NCBI RefSeq assembly: GCF_022539665.2
Contig: NC_081333.1
Location: 4,154,001 to 4,218,000 of the forward strand
Source: Daphnia carinata
Taxonomy: Eukaryota; Arthropoda; Branchiopoda; Diplostraca; Daphniidae
Length of the DNA: 64,000 nt
Reading direction: 5' to 3'
Below the pieces are notes generated by a model that ran no database searches, had not been told where the DNA came from, and saw nothing but the letters and a program-made list of their open reading frames with translations. Positions 23,247 to 35,414 of this stretch are shown one piece after another. A program made the position numbers and the translations under genes. Position 1 is the first letter of the stretch, and every line of letters starts with the position of its first letter.

Positions 23247-24644
23247 TTCAGCAAATTTCGCAAGATTTCCTGCAGTTGTTGTACATGTACGATAGATAAG
23301 TCGGATCGCTGCTACAGTATCCTGCAGCCGCCCACGATGGGCAATATTCATTGTCATCTTTGCAAGATGCTATGTATACAAAAAAAAAAAGGATCATCAT
23401 TCGCTGCATAATTCAGGATTATATAATTGCTTCACTTACGACAATCAGAGCTGCCGATCCCGCACGATTTCTTGCAGTACACATTCATGTAGCCGGCATT
23501 ATTGGTACATTCGCCAGCTTGAGCCCAATATGGACAATACTCGTTGTCGTCGTACACATCATCATAGGTCACCTCTAATATTTGAAATTTAAATAACGAC
23601 CGTGCTCCAATTAGGGACAACATGCCAGGTGATTGAAAACTTACTAGGTGGTGGTGGTTTATAGGGAGCTGGGCATTTGTAGAGCCTGTTTATTCTCAGC
23701 ACATCGACCTGAGAGTAAAGAGAAATTTGCATGCAGTTCAATCCATAGGATAATTTCAAATTCACCTTGCTAAATTGTTTCTCGTTTCCGAAACGGGAAC
23801 AGCCGTCAACTGCGGCCATTACAGGCCTCGATTGATCTTTGGGGAACGAATACGCATGGTAATGCATAATGGAATCTGCCAATCATAATTATTTATTTGT
23901 AGTTCAAAAATGAGGATCCTTCAAGGAGTACAAAAGCGAAGACTTACTGTAATCGTAAGGTGTTTCTAAGTTATTAGCCGCACCTGTGGATGTGTATCTG
24001 ATACCGTACGAAACCTGGTGTTGATCTGATATACACAAACATCACAATTCACATTACTATGAAAATTTAGTTTGGAATATCTGAATTAGTTCTTACCTTC
24101 GACGATGTTGTCGTAGAAAACTTTAATGTACTTGTCGCGATCATCTCGTTGCTGTTCGTGATAGAAGCCGAGGCTGTGCATCAGTTCGTGCATGACGTTG
24201 AACTTACGCAGGCAATTCTTTGCTACGATCAAAGACACGTACTGGACACCTCCAAGTCGTCCGACTTCCAGCTGTCGTTCTCCCCATTTACCAGTCCAGC
24301 ACAATCTACGTGAAACGATTTTTTTTAATGTATTTTTTTTAATGCTTTAATATTGTAAAACTTCTTACCCTGACGAATGCTCCGTGAAGATGATGTAATC
24401 TGATTGAGTCGTACGAGGTACAAATTTAATGCAAGTGTACTTGCCGAATTCTGCGATGCCATCGAGAATGATCGCCTTACTTGCCGCATCTGCGTGATCC
24501 ACATACATGAATGCGTGTTTTTAAAAAATTTCAAGTTTACATCCCACCGTATTTATTGTCTATCACGTACGGGACGATTCCGTTTGGCCAAAGGTGTGGA
24601 CTGTCGCCCACCGCTTGGCGATTGGTTGAGTTACCGTTCACGTC
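23247..24644 (-). CDS. Astacin-family zinc metalloprotease with two ShKT domains (5' end unresolved)
   Basis: Supported exons: 24644-24548, 24489-24369, 24305-24097, 24025-23948, 23875-23766, 23708-23645, 23574-23440 and 23368-23247, all phase-consistent. The mature enzyme begins around [15 protein letters not shown]. The zinc site [19 protein letters not shown] is complete, with three His and the catalytic Glu, and the Met-turn SIMHY with its Tyr follows. This is therefore a catalytically competent secreted endopeptidase. After a short Pro-rich linker come two ShKT-type Cys-rich modules. The second has six Cys; the first appears to have five, lacking the usual leading Cys. The signal peptide and propeptide exon(s) should lie upstream, at about 24.7-25.05 kb. 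An ATG at 25047 with a weak donor is one option, but the phase of the better donor there does not fit. Confidence 0.88.
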
Positions 24645-26400
24645 CTGCGAAACAGAGGGTATGCGTTGCCATGGTTACAAATAAAAGGACAACGCTATTT
24701 TACCCGATTAAAAGCAATAGGACACGCATTCGCCAAGCATAAAATGGAAGCGATTGCGACAAAAAGACGATACTCGAAATGCATTCGTCTATGGTAAATG
24801 AATGTTTACGAGTTATGATATTTTGAAAAAATCGATACGGATCGTATAGAAAATTATACCGAATGCTAAAAATGAGAAACTTACGTGTGTGAGTAAATAC
24901 AGTGGGAAAATTATCTGAAAAGTCAAATTCCCGGCTATATAACGAATTAGCGTGTCCGGGAATGACGCTTAACAGAAGGGAGGAGATCTGCCACGTCGTA
25001 GGGTAATTGGCCAAAAGTCCTGCATTTTGTGTAGTGTTGCGACGCATCTGTGTGCATTGTGTACGTCAATCCCACATTTGTAGATTCAGGTGCCTTACAG
25101 CTGCGACATCGGAAGAAGGGTTAGCTCACCAGACTGTAGGACCTTTCCCAATCATTCAGCCATTAATTTAGGTAAATAAAAAATTTTTATAATTGTCACA
25201 AACGGATGAAGCAGTAGGCTATTTCAGGAAGGCCGGCCTCAAATTGATTTAGTTCATTTTTAGAAATGTGGGTGAATTCTTTTCCCATAGAACGGAAAAT
25301 AGTTTTCTAATTTTCTTACTGGCGTTCTGTTGATCGCCTTTCCGTACAACACCTTCGGCAATCATTTCTCCAACTCTTTGTGTTCGAGAGGAAGGGTCCA
25401 CAATTTTTCTTTGTCTTCTTGGCGTCCATATACTTCTAGTTCCTCACAAAATGTTATTCTCGTTTCCAGGAAGAGGCACAGCTAAAAGTGGGGCGTTAAT
25501 AAGTAGGGGGTCCCAAACTTTCTCCTAACAAAAAAGAAAAGATAAATCGATGACAGGTACATGCAGGTGTTTCACGGAGTTTGGCTTGATCTTACTAATC
25601 TGTATACACAATCAGCCACGTGAGCTATGAATAATGAGACACGTAACAGTACCGTACAATCGAGCAATACCTGCTGAGTTTGAATGGCGTTTTCGATCAA
25701 GTGAAATCCAACAGGTAAACGCAGTTTTAGCTGTGAACGTGAAATCTAGATGGCTGTGCTGGCTTACCAAAAGCTTTTAGGAACACGAAATTGTAAAACA
25801 CAAAAAGATGTTTTATAATTCCCTACATGTTTTTGCAAAAAAAGCTTCTTCGTACATAAAAGAAAAACTTGCCTATTGCATCGTGAGTCAGAGACTAAAT
25901 TCGTGACGAAAAGAACGAGGGCAAGAAACTCCATGCGTCTTCTTCTCTCCCATTATCTCTTTCATCTCTGCTCTTCGAACATTTTCAGATGTATGTCAAT
26001 TGTGCTTCCATTTATACAGCTTTTAAGTTTAAAAAAAAAATAATAATAATTCCCAATATATTGTGGCTATGACTCGGCCTTACCTTGAAAATGGATGTTG
26101 ATGATTGTATGCTAATAGATATCTAATAAACGCAAAAGAAGGAAAACAGAATTGTATCGTTTGCAAACAAGGATGAAAAGAGAACATCTGGACGAGCAGT
26201 GGCGTGTCTGGCCTTAAAAAAAAAAACTCATAACACGAACGTCTGAAACAAAGAAATGCGAGGAGTCCCGCGTCGATAGGAAGAGAAGTATACCGTGACC
26301 AACAACATACGGTATTTTCCTAAATTATAGCACTGCAGGGCAGAGCATTCGCTGTTTGGAGAAAATTAGGTTTCCGTGCAGAAAATGTAGGCTGAAAACC
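24645..26400. other. Intergenic region with unplaced astacin 5' exon
   Basis: Between the astacin catalytic exons (minus) and peptide gene 1 (plus). The 24.65-25.05 kb part should hold the astacin signal peptide exon and promoter. From 25.1 to 26.4 kb no gene is seen. Confidence 0.45.
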
Positions 26401-26404
26401 TGGG

Positions 26405-26443
26405 TATATAAGCAGCAGCTTCGGTTCTACATTTTCATCAGTC
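26405..26443 (+). promoter_or_regulatory. TATA box and initiator of peptide precursor gene 1
   Basis: TATATAAG starts at 26405 and an arthropod-type initiator TCAGTC lies at 26438-26443, about 33 nt downstream. The ATG follows at 26476. The same arrangement with near-identical flanks occurs before copy 3, and a TATAAAAG version occurs before copy 2. This points to a strong, regulated promoter. Confidence 0.75.
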
Positions 26444-26475
26444 ACTCGACGCTTCAACACAAACAACAAACAACA

Positions 26476-26912
26476 ATGGCTTCTATCAAGATGGTAAGTC
26501 CCTCTTTTGCTTGCATTCTTTGTTTGAACAATTTGAAATCATTTCGTGCAAAATGTTTCATTCCTGTTATTCACGCAGATCGTTCTGTGGGCCTTCTTGG
26601 TCGTTCTGGTGGCCGCAGTCAATGCCGCTCCCCGTTATTTCATTATCGACGATGGCGAAGTTGATGGTAAATGTTATTCCATAATGTCATAGGGACAATC
26701 TAATGCTAACTTTGTATCGGTGTGATTTTGCAGTTGCTGCTCCCGCTCCGTTGGTGCGCGTCCGTCGCCAGGACAAGTACGTTGCATCGGCCAGCGGTGG
26801 CAATTACGGCAAGGGATATGTTGGGCCTACTTACACCTTTGTCAAGACCGACCCTAAGGCTAACTTCAAGTGGGGAGTCCGCCATCGTGCTGGAGTCCAA
26901 TACGGTCGTTAA
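26476..26912 (+). CDS. Secreted cationic peptide precursor, copy 1 (94 aa)
   Basis: Three exons: 26476-26493, 26579-26666 and 26734-26912. Exon 1 encodes only MASIKM. Exon 2 gives the hydrophobic core of a signal peptide (LWAFLVVLVAAVNA) and an acidic pro-segment. Exon 3 begins with an Ala/Pro stretch ending in RVRR, a furin-type site. The predicted mature peptide is 47 residues, starts QDKY, is Gly/Tyr-rich, lacks Cys, is about +6 net charge, and contains KANFKWGVRHRAG near its end. It finishes QYGR-stop, so removal of Arg and amidation at Gly is possible. The N-terminal Gln could form pyroglutamate. The design fits an antimicrobial or signalling peptide; I do not recognise the family. Two paralogues lie at 35.4 and 37.2 kb. 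Confidence 0.85.
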
Positions 26913-27625
26913 AAAGCATTAGCTCGGCCCTAACCCACATAATCCTTCTCAAGCTGGATCTTGAAATTCGATGAAAAAAACCTACATTTCTCGCTATTTG
27001 TCCGCCCATCCACTCATATTGGAGTCATCCCGGTCTTAAAATCATAAACACATGATCATTCATTTCAAATTCTTTTGGATTGTCTGTCGTGAGTAACCCC
27101 TGTTATCTATTGTCAGTTGTTACTGTCTGCAGCGTTAAACAAAAAAAAAAATACAAATCTAAATTTAAATTCACACATAATATCTCATCCCACATCAGTT
27201 TTATTTTTCAGCATTCCACCGGAGTAAAAAATTCCAGAAAAGTTCAAGAAACTGTTTTTTTTGCGTGCAAAATATTTTTACTTGAGGGTCATTGACTTTT
27301 GCGAAAAACTAACGGATTCAAAAGCGCAAATTTCCTCTGCAGACTGTTCAACCAGGGCAGTTCATTCTTCTTGGAATCAGCAGTTGTTCCGCAAACGACG
27401 AGCACATTCAACGATGAACTACTTGAATTCCAGTTCAACTTCTAAATAGAACACGCAGACCACGGTAGAATTAAACAATAAGAAATCTCACGCATTACCT
27501 CGCGATTTATTTCACGTTGTAAATGGTTTTACAACACACGAAAGCGAAGTGTGTAAGATATTGGAGCCGTCGTGTACCATTCCTCACGCTATTCGTTGCA
27601 ACTGCAATTTTTATTCTGTTCCAAA
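26913..27625. other. Intergenic stretch between peptide gene 1 and SEC14-like gene A
   Basis: These are converging gene ends. It holds the 3' untranslated region of peptide gene 1 and the 3' end of SEC14-like A. A minus-strand AATAAA (tttatt on the plus strand) lies near 27507. No other gene was seen. Confidence 0.5.
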
Positions 27626-29499
27626 TTATTTATCATTCTGATTTTCTGATGTCGACGATTCAATCGTAATAGAGTACCAGACGTTCTTCGAGCGGAAGTA
27701 GCTGAAGCTATTGTCAAACTCAACGACATCTGGGTGTATATGATTAGATGTAATGAAACAGTTCATTGCAAAAGAAAGACAGACTTACAGACACCGGTTT
27801 CATCGCAATGGATTAGGCCTTCTTCTGGTATAACGTGACAATCAATACGGTCGTGAGGAACGACCGCAATCAACTGGCTGTCCTCTTTCCGATAAACGGC
27901 AAATGCGATATCACCACCTTCCGAATGGAAATCCCATCTTAAAGCAATAAATAATACGACATTGTCTTCCGCTATCTAAAAAAGATTTTTTACTATTACT
28001 TTAAAATGGCTCCGGCTTGTGTGACTTGAAATTCCAATTGCTCTTTGGAGCCGTTAGGGACAGTGAAACATTTTTTATTGGTCGCATCAAGATTGCGTGT
28101 AAAATAGTAAGACTTTGGGACTTCGCCACCCATATTCACCTAGAAATTCATAATGTTTTAATTCGAAAAATGTAAAAGAATAAATAGAGAAGCTATCACC
28201 ATTGTGATACAGTTGGGATTTCCATCGGGATCGGTCAGAGTTCCACCGTAACAAGCGGGTAGTTCTTGCGGATCGAAATCTTCCAAAAGGGCGGCCTTCC
28301 ATTGTTCAACATTGTAACCATAGATTCGAACATTACTCGTCGTTTTTTCGTGCATGAAAGGCTTCGACAACGAGTAGAGAATGGAAAAAATCTTTGGAGC
28401 ATTGATCACGAAAACTCGTCGGAGAAATTCCGGATAGTTGGTCTCGTTCATCTGCAGCATTTCAAAGCAAATGTCGAGGGCTACGCATAGATAAAAAAAA
28501 AAAAAAACTCGCCTTCATCTAAAATTCCTATAGCTTTTCATACAAACACTGCGACGTAATTTATCTTTAGAAATGAATCCAAATGGACGCACCCGGTTTG
28601 AAAGTAATGTGACGCATTGAAAAGCCGGCCAGGTCTAAGATGATAGTGACCTGGTAAATGGTCGTCGGGGATAGTGTGTACCTCTCTGGATTGGTTTTAG
28701 CTTCCCGGATGCTCGTCTCCAATTTCTGAGTCAGGTACATGAAATAATTTTTCTTCTTAACAGAGAGGAGGATGCCCTTCATGTCCATCGCTCCGTAGCG
28801 AACGGTCACCGTGTAACTCTTGTACTTGTCGACACCGGTGTGACCAACGGCGAAGTATTTGCGCATAACTTCGGGTAACTCCGATTCATCGATCATTTCG
28901 TCGACTCGATTTGTTTGGCGCCATTCTAACGACTGGTTTATAAAGTATTTATTTAGCGCAAACTAGTTAGAAACGAAATGCTGCTTACCTTTCGCAACAT
29001 CGTTTCGGCCTTGGCTATATTGAAATCACGAGCTGCAGATACAAAGTATCGAATGCGTCATGATTAATTCTGCTACGTGAAATTTATAGAGGAAATACCG
29101 ATAAGCCATCGAAGAAGGTAGACATCGCTCGAGTCCGGTAGTTTGCAGTCATTCACGGCCTCCCGAAACTGTGGGAGAAAGCAACGCAATATGACATGTA
29201 GATTACGTAAATCGCGGTATTCAGCCCAGACTAGGATTTATACTTTCTTTAGGCCACCAGTGAAAAAGAGAACGGCCTTAAAAATGATTTAACACAAAAT
29301 GTAGAGCGAATGTCATGAAATACACTTATCTTAAGGGGGAAGGTGTGGGGTTTATTCAGATGATAATCCAATCAACCAAACGCGTTTCTTTCTAGTGTAT
29401 TACGTCGCCTCTTCTTGCCTGCCGTACAAGGAAAATTAGAGAAAATGGTACCTGCTCTAGGGTAGCTCTTTGGTCGTCGTTAAGTTGCTTGAGATCCAT
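27626..29499 (-). CDS. SEC14-like CRAL-TRIO/GOLD lipid-transfer protein A (391 aa)
   Basis: Eight exons: 29499-29452, 29168-29099, 29032-28989, 28932-28593, 28480-28200, 28139-28000, 27937-27789 and 27729-27626. The N-terminal helices (the CRAL-TRIO N domain, with YLLRWLI and a basic RDFNIAKAE segment) lead into the lipid-binding CRAL-TRIO fold, visible as DLAGFSMRHIT and YPEFLRRVFVINAPKIF, followed by the LPACYGGTLTDPDGNPNC loop. A C-terminal GOLD domain begins around GGEVPKSYY and ends in VWYSITIE. The domain order and length match the SEC14L2-4 (supernatant protein factor/tocopherol-associated) group, which carries hydrophobic ligands between membranes in the cytosol. First of three tandem minus-strand copies (A, B, C). 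Confidence 0.92.
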
Positions 29500-30092
29500 T
29501 TCCTAGAAAGTAGAACTCAACGATGGAATGGGAACGAACGTTGACCTTATACAGGAAGTACGAGGCTGACGGAGACACTAGACAGTGCGTTAACACCCTG
29601 AAATAATGAATAAGGACGAGTAATTAAGAGAGGCTTGGATAAATCACGAAGAGGATCTCAGATGTGTAGCACCAGGTGTTAACAGATTGGAAACTAGCCC
29701 TCACGTTCGATGTGCTATGGAAGGGGGGAACACATGCCCCACAAACTGAAGCGACTGTTTCTTTTACACTGAGGAATTAGAAAAGAAAAACAACGCAGCA
29801 TTTGAAATAATCAACTAGAACGAAGTAAAACCTGTTACTAAATCAAGTTTTGTTGTCTTGTTATTTAAAGGATGTTGCCCTTTCCAGTTCAAGCAATGTC
29901 TTGCCCATAGCGCGATAGTGCCCTCCAGCAAAACTAGTGCTCATGCAAAAGAGCAACAGTAAACACGTTTTGGAAGTTAGTAAACAAATGGAAACTATGT
30001 TTATTAATATTTTAAGCAGTTTATTATTTTAGTAATATAAATCCATGTTCTCCTCGGATTTGATTCAACTCCTCCACATCGATGATGCCGTT
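29500..30092. other. Spacer between SEC14-like genes A and B
   Basis: It contains the promoter and 5' leader of gene A and the 3' end of gene B. A minus-strand AATAAA for gene B lies at 30025-30020, 68 nt after its stop. No other gene is visible. Confidence 0.5.
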
Positions 30093-31801
30093 CTAACAAT
30101 TAGGTTTGTTGGTTTCAATCGTAATGGAATACCAAATTTTCTTTGAACGGAAGTAGCTGAAACTGTTGTCGAATTCGACGACATCTGAGAAGGAAAAATT
30201 GTTAAAGGCGAAATTCGAATCTAGTCGTGTGAGGCAGACTTACAGGCACCAGTGCTGCCACAACAGATTTCGCCTTCTTCGGGTGAAACATGACAATCGA
30301 CACGTTCGTGCGGAACGACCGGAATCATTTGGCCATCTTCTTTGCGGTAAATGGCAAACGAGATATCACCTTCTTCCGAATGGAAATCCCACCTACCATA
30401 AAAGTTGAGCATATACGTATGAAACTCTCTTCTTCACTTATTAACAATCACTTGAGGTGAACTCCAGCTTCATTGATTCGAAATTCCAATTGCTCTCTGG
30501 ATCCGTGGCAGACCGGCAAACAATTCTTATTGGTCGTATCAAAATTGCGAGGAAGGTAGTAAGACTTTGGAACTTCGCCACCCAAGTTCACCTGGCAAAT
30601 TTATAACATTCTAATTTTTAAAAATTTAAAGAATAAACAGAGGAACCATCACCATTGTGATACAGTAGGGATTTCCATCGGGATCGGTCAGAGTTCCACC
30701 GTAACAAGCGGGCAATTCCTGCGGATCGAAATCTTCCAAAAGAGCTGCTTTCCACTGTTCAGCATCGTGGCTGTAGATATGGACTTTTTTCCTCGTTTTT
30801 TCATGCATGAACGGCTTCGCTAACGAGTACATAATGGAGAAGACCTTTGGTGCGTTGATCACGAAAATGCGTCGGAGAAATTCCGGATAGTTGGCCTCGT
30901 TCATCTGCAGCAATTGCAGGACAGTATCAAGGGCTACGTCCAAAACACCAACATTCAAACATCTTTTGCAAATCAATCGTGAGAAATGAATAAGAATATG
31001 TACCCGGCTTGTGGGTGATGTGACGCATTGAAAAGCCGTCCATGTCTAAGATGATAGTGGCCTGGCTGATGGTCGTCGGCGATGGTATGAACCTCGCTGG
31101 ATTCTTTCTAGCATCCAAGATGCTCTGCTCTACAATTTTAACCATGTACGTTATCAAATCTTTCTTCTTAGCGGAGAGGAGGAGGCCCTTCCAGTCCATC
31201 GCTCCGTGTCGGCATACCACCACGTAACTCTTGTTCTTATCAGCACCAACGTGGCCAACGGCACAGTATTTAGTAAGCACTTCGGGTGCCTTCCAGTCTT
31301 CTGTGATCGTGTCGACCCTGTTTTTCTGGCGCCATTCCATCGACTAATTGAAAAATGATTTATATGATAGTAGCAATAGGGTCTAATGAAAATCACGCTT
31401 ACATTTCGCAACATCTTTTCAGATTTAGCCAAATCGAACTCACGAGCTACAAATAGAGTGAAGTGATTCTTATTACATTAATGAAATTTATGGTGAGGGT
31501 TTATAATCATACGATACCGACGAGCCATCGAAGAAGGTAGACGTCGTCCGACTGTGGAAGTTTGCAATCCTTAACGGCTTCACGAAGCTGTTGGGGAAAT
31601 GAGCTTTGTTAATATCAATAGAGTTACAAAACTAACGGAATGTTTATGATCTCGTTGCACAATTTATTCTTAAACTTACTAATACAATGGTCGAGATTTC
31701 ACACCTCGGGTCATGCATCATTATCGAACAGACAATTGTGCACACGTTCATACCTGCTTTAGGGTAGCTCTTTGATCGTCGTTGAGCTGGCTAAGATCCA
31801 T
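30093..31801 (-). CDS. SEC14-like CRAL-TRIO/GOLD lipid-transfer protein B (387 aa)
   Basis: Eight exons: 31801-31754, 31587-31518, 31446-31403, 31343-31004, 30933-30653, 30591-30452, 30392-30244 and 30184-30093. Exons 1-7 have exactly the same lengths as in gene A; only the last differs. The protein starts MDLSQLNDDQRATLKQ, very close to A, and keeps DMDGFSMRHITHKPG and the NYPEFLRRIFVINAPKVF segment of the CRAL-TRIO lobe and the GOLD domain with its KWDFHSEEGDISFAIY strand. It is likely a cytosolic lipid carrier. B and A are the closest pair by eye. Differences cluster in the region facing the ligand pocket (for example DLITYMVKIVEQ versus NYFMYLTQKLET), which hints at different ligands. Confidence 0.92.
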
Positions 31802-32348
31802 TTCTGAAAACTGGAACTCAACGATATGCAATGGGGGCAAACGTTTATCTTACAGGAAAGCCTATAACAGAGACACTAAGAATAAACAATTCCAAATATT
31901 CATGAAAGAAATAAAAGAAGGTCGCCATGGACAGATCACCAGAAAAAAAAAAGTGACACAGTAGTTCCAGGAAATGTTAAAAAAATTTTGAAGGAAAAAT
32001 AGCCTTGGTCTTCAACGCGTTGGCCGGGGAGAACAAATGCTGAACGAGCTGAGTCAACTGTTTCTTTCCTACTAATAGACTGGTAAAAGAAAGCACACAC
32101 CTGAAAACAATCAACTTGTGCGATGCAACCAAACCTGTCGACGAATTTCAGGTTTTTTACGTATTCCTTCTTTTTTGTGTGTGTGTTTTCTATTTCGTTC
32201 TATCTAGGTTCAGACTTTCTGAATTTCATTGTGGAAAATGCTCCTCCAGCATACCAAACTAAATTAAAACAAGAGGAGAAGATAGTTTTTATTAAGCCCT
32301 TTATTATTACAAACGAGAAAACTTAGTATGGAATACATGAGATGAGAT

Positions 32349-34043
32349 TCAATTAAAATTATCCCCGTCGATGATGCCATTCTGATCATTCACAGATTCA
32401 ATGGAAATCGAATACCAAATCTTCTTTGAGCGGAGGTAGCTGAAGCTGTTGTCGAATTCTACAACGTCTAATGACACATGGTTGTATAAATAGAAGTCTT
32501 ATTTGAATCTAGCCGCTGTAAAACAGTTACTTACAGACACCGGTGTAATCGCAGCGCATTTCACCTTCTTCAGACGACAGGTGACAATCCACGCGTTCGT
32601 GAGGGACAATCGGGAGCAATCCGCCCTCTTTTTCCCGATACACAGCGAAGGCGATATCACCATCTTCCGAATGAAAGTCCCACCTTAAACAGGAAAAACA
32701 ATGTAATGCATCATCATCCGTGTAACTATAAAATTAGATTAACATACTTCACTACGCTATTGGGTTTTGCAATTTGAAATTGCAGTTGCTCCTTCGATCC
32801 TCTAGCAATCGACAATAGTTTTTTATAGGAAACGTCAGTCTCGCCATTGAGATAATAGGATTTCGGGACTTCTCCTCCTATATTAAACTAAAATAGACTT
32901 ATTCATTAAAAAGGACAGTGTTGCACGCAAATTTGCAAAAGAACCGTTACCATCGTTACACAGTTGGGGTTTCCATCGGGGTCGGTCAGAGTTCCACCGT
33001 AACAAGCGGGTAATTCTTGCGGATCGATGTCTTCCAAAAGAGCTGCTTTCCATTGGTCAGAATTATTACTAAAAACGTGCACTTTGTTCGCCGTCTTTTC
33101 GTGCATAAGCGGCTTCATCATCGAGTAGAGAACAGCGAATACTTTGGGCGCGTTGATAACGAAAACACGACGCAGAAGCTCAGGGTAATTTGCCTCGTAC
33201 ACCTGGAGCAATTGAAGGACCGTATCAATGCCTAAAAACAAATGCGCATTTCAAAATGAATGCGAATCGATTAGTAACGTAGTTTGAGGTATATATTACC
33301 TGGCTTGTACGTGATGTGACGCATTGAGAAGCCGTCCATGTCGAAGATGATCGTTAGCTGAGAAATGGCATCCGGAGATTGTTTGAATTTGTCAGGATTA
33401 TTTCGCATTGATATGACGCACCTCTCGGCAATGCCAATCACATGCATTAAATAATCCCTTTTCTTGGCTGAACGTAAAATGCCTTTTAAATCCATAGCTC
33501 CGTAGCGAATAGCTATCAGGTAATTTTTTTGCTTATCGACGCCGATGTGTCCGCCGGTAAAATACCGAGCCAACACTTCGGGTGCCTTGTAATTGTCCAG
33601 CATCCCATCGACTTTGAAATGGCGACGCCATTCCATAGACTTTGTTGACATGAAATGATTATAATTAGCAATGAAAACTGGAAACACTTTTAAGATGATA
33701 CTCACATCACGTAGCATTTTTTCAGCTCTAATCAAATCGAAATCACGGGCTATGTGAAAACGTAACGTATGAGCAATTGTTGAAGTTAGCGTTTAAAATG
33801 AACGATTGGTTTACCGATGAGCCATCGAAGGAGATAGTCGTCATTAGCGTCTGGTAGAACGCAGTCTTTAGTCGCTTCGCGAAACTATTTTAAAAAGGGA
33901 AAAAAAACGAATCAGCCGAATGAACCGTGTGCTCCGGACGATCGCCGCAGGATTAGAAAGTAGCGAAAAAGAAAAAAATTTAAGCGAAAATACACCTGTT
34001 CCAGAACTGTTTTCTCTTTATCACCGAGTTGACCGAAATTCAT
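32349..34043 (-). CDS. SEC14-like CRAL-TRIO/GOLD lipid-transfer protein C (396 aa)
   Basis: Eight exons: 34043-33996, 33884-33815, 33749-33706, 33639-33300, 33231-32951, 32887-32748, 32683-32535 and 32467-32349. The first seven have the same lengths as in A and B. The N-terminus (MNFGQLGDKEKTVLEQ) and the GOLD domain are more divergent, and it shares VYEANYPELL with the distant copy D, where A and B have MNE(A/T)NYPEF. It retains DMDGFSMRHITYKPG and LPACYGGTLTDPDGNPNC. A polyadenylation hexamer lies at 32305-32300. It is the first gene of the A-B-C array in the direction of transcription; the three are separate transcription units with 0.5-0.6 kb spacers. Confidence 0.92.
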
Positions 34044-35343
34044 TTTGTGAAAGGGACAGGATTTGAAGACAGCTCTCGCGATATTTAGGCAGAGGTAAAC
34101 GTAAAATTCAATGTAGGTTGACTGTGGTTATCAACGAACACGCTTGAAGATTGTGCGAGTATGCAAAACACTTGAGGATATTAATTGCCAATGTCGATTA
34201 AACAAGCCAAAGTGAGGACTGGAGGTAAGCGCACAACAGATGGGCAGGCTGTTTTCTTGTCTACTGCGGAGAACCTGAGAATAATCAGCATCTTATGTAT
34301 ACGCAACCAGCTATATCCTTTCTTAGTAACTAGTTTGCTAGGATTGGTAGTGTGCAGAGAATGACCTTACCAGTCAGCCCTTTCAGCGCGAATGGATTCT
34401 CGGAGCTGGCATTCGTTTTCTTAGATTTCAATGGGACTTTGGAGTTCATCTTTTGATAGGAAATCAAGGTCTCGGACTTCATTCAAGTGATCCGATCAAG
34501 GGAAAGTTTGTTCGTACTTTCATTGCACTGTTTTTAAACGCCAGTTGTCTCTCTTGCAACTGAGTGCAATGTGCACCTGTGCATGTTGTCCAAATGATGG
34601 CTCGTTTCTAAAAGGTGTCTCTATATATGTTCGAACAGCAAATGTCTCATTGCTGAATATTAAATAGGAAAGATCCTGCAAAGTGTTAAAACAAAAGGTT
34701 GTATCTTGCAAAACGAACATCATTTAACCTATGTCAACAGAGCGTTGACATCGTTTAAAAACGCAACACAATCATTTGCAATCTGTTTAACAGTTGGTCG
34801 CGATGGGCGTATACCTGCATGACCTTCATGAAAGAGGTAATAACTTTTAATGGGGCAAAAGAAGAGATTTATTTTTTCTTTCCTACAAATTTCCAATGGG
34901 ATGGGTAAGATAAGGTAACCACCTCGTTCCCCGTCGCTTCTCACACTTCCCACGCTTTTATTTTAAGTTATAAACATTGCAGTTCTGAGTTTCGATTGAA
35001 TGCATTGGCGATCTATCAACTTTAAATCTTTGATAATATCTCCATCCGATTCCCAGACATAAAAGATTATTTTAACCTAATTTGTCTGGCTGATTTTTCT
35101 TGATATCGAGAGCCATCGACCGCTGGCTGTATGCGGATGGGAGTGCCTTCTTCGCCCAGCTCAATATAACGCTATGTTCCATGCCCTCTATTACGTTTCC
35201 GTGGCAAGCGTATTAGAACTAAAACAATCTCACGTGCTTTGTGGTTAATATCCCCCCTGAAGGTTCGTTCATTTTTAACTCATTCTTTTTCTTCTTTTAA
35301 GGAAAATGTGGGTTTGCTGTGTGAGCATACAGAAGGAGCGAAG
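34044..35343. other. Intergenic region between SEC14-like C and peptide gene 2
   Basis: This is a divergent upstream region: gene C runs left and peptide gene 2 runs right, so it should contain both promoters. No coding exon could be supported. Confidence 0.5.
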
Positions 35344-35382
35344 TATAAAAGCAAGCGTCTCCATTTCGTATTTTCACCAGTC
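35344..35382 (+). promoter_or_regulatory. TATA box and initiator of peptide precursor gene 2
   Basis: TATAAAAG at 35344 is followed by a CCAGTCAC initiator-like site about 33 nt downstream. The flanking sequence differs from copies 1 and 3, but the spacing is the same. Confidence 0.65.
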
Positions 35383-35414
35383 ACTTGCCGATTCAGCTCA
35401 AAGTACAACCAACA

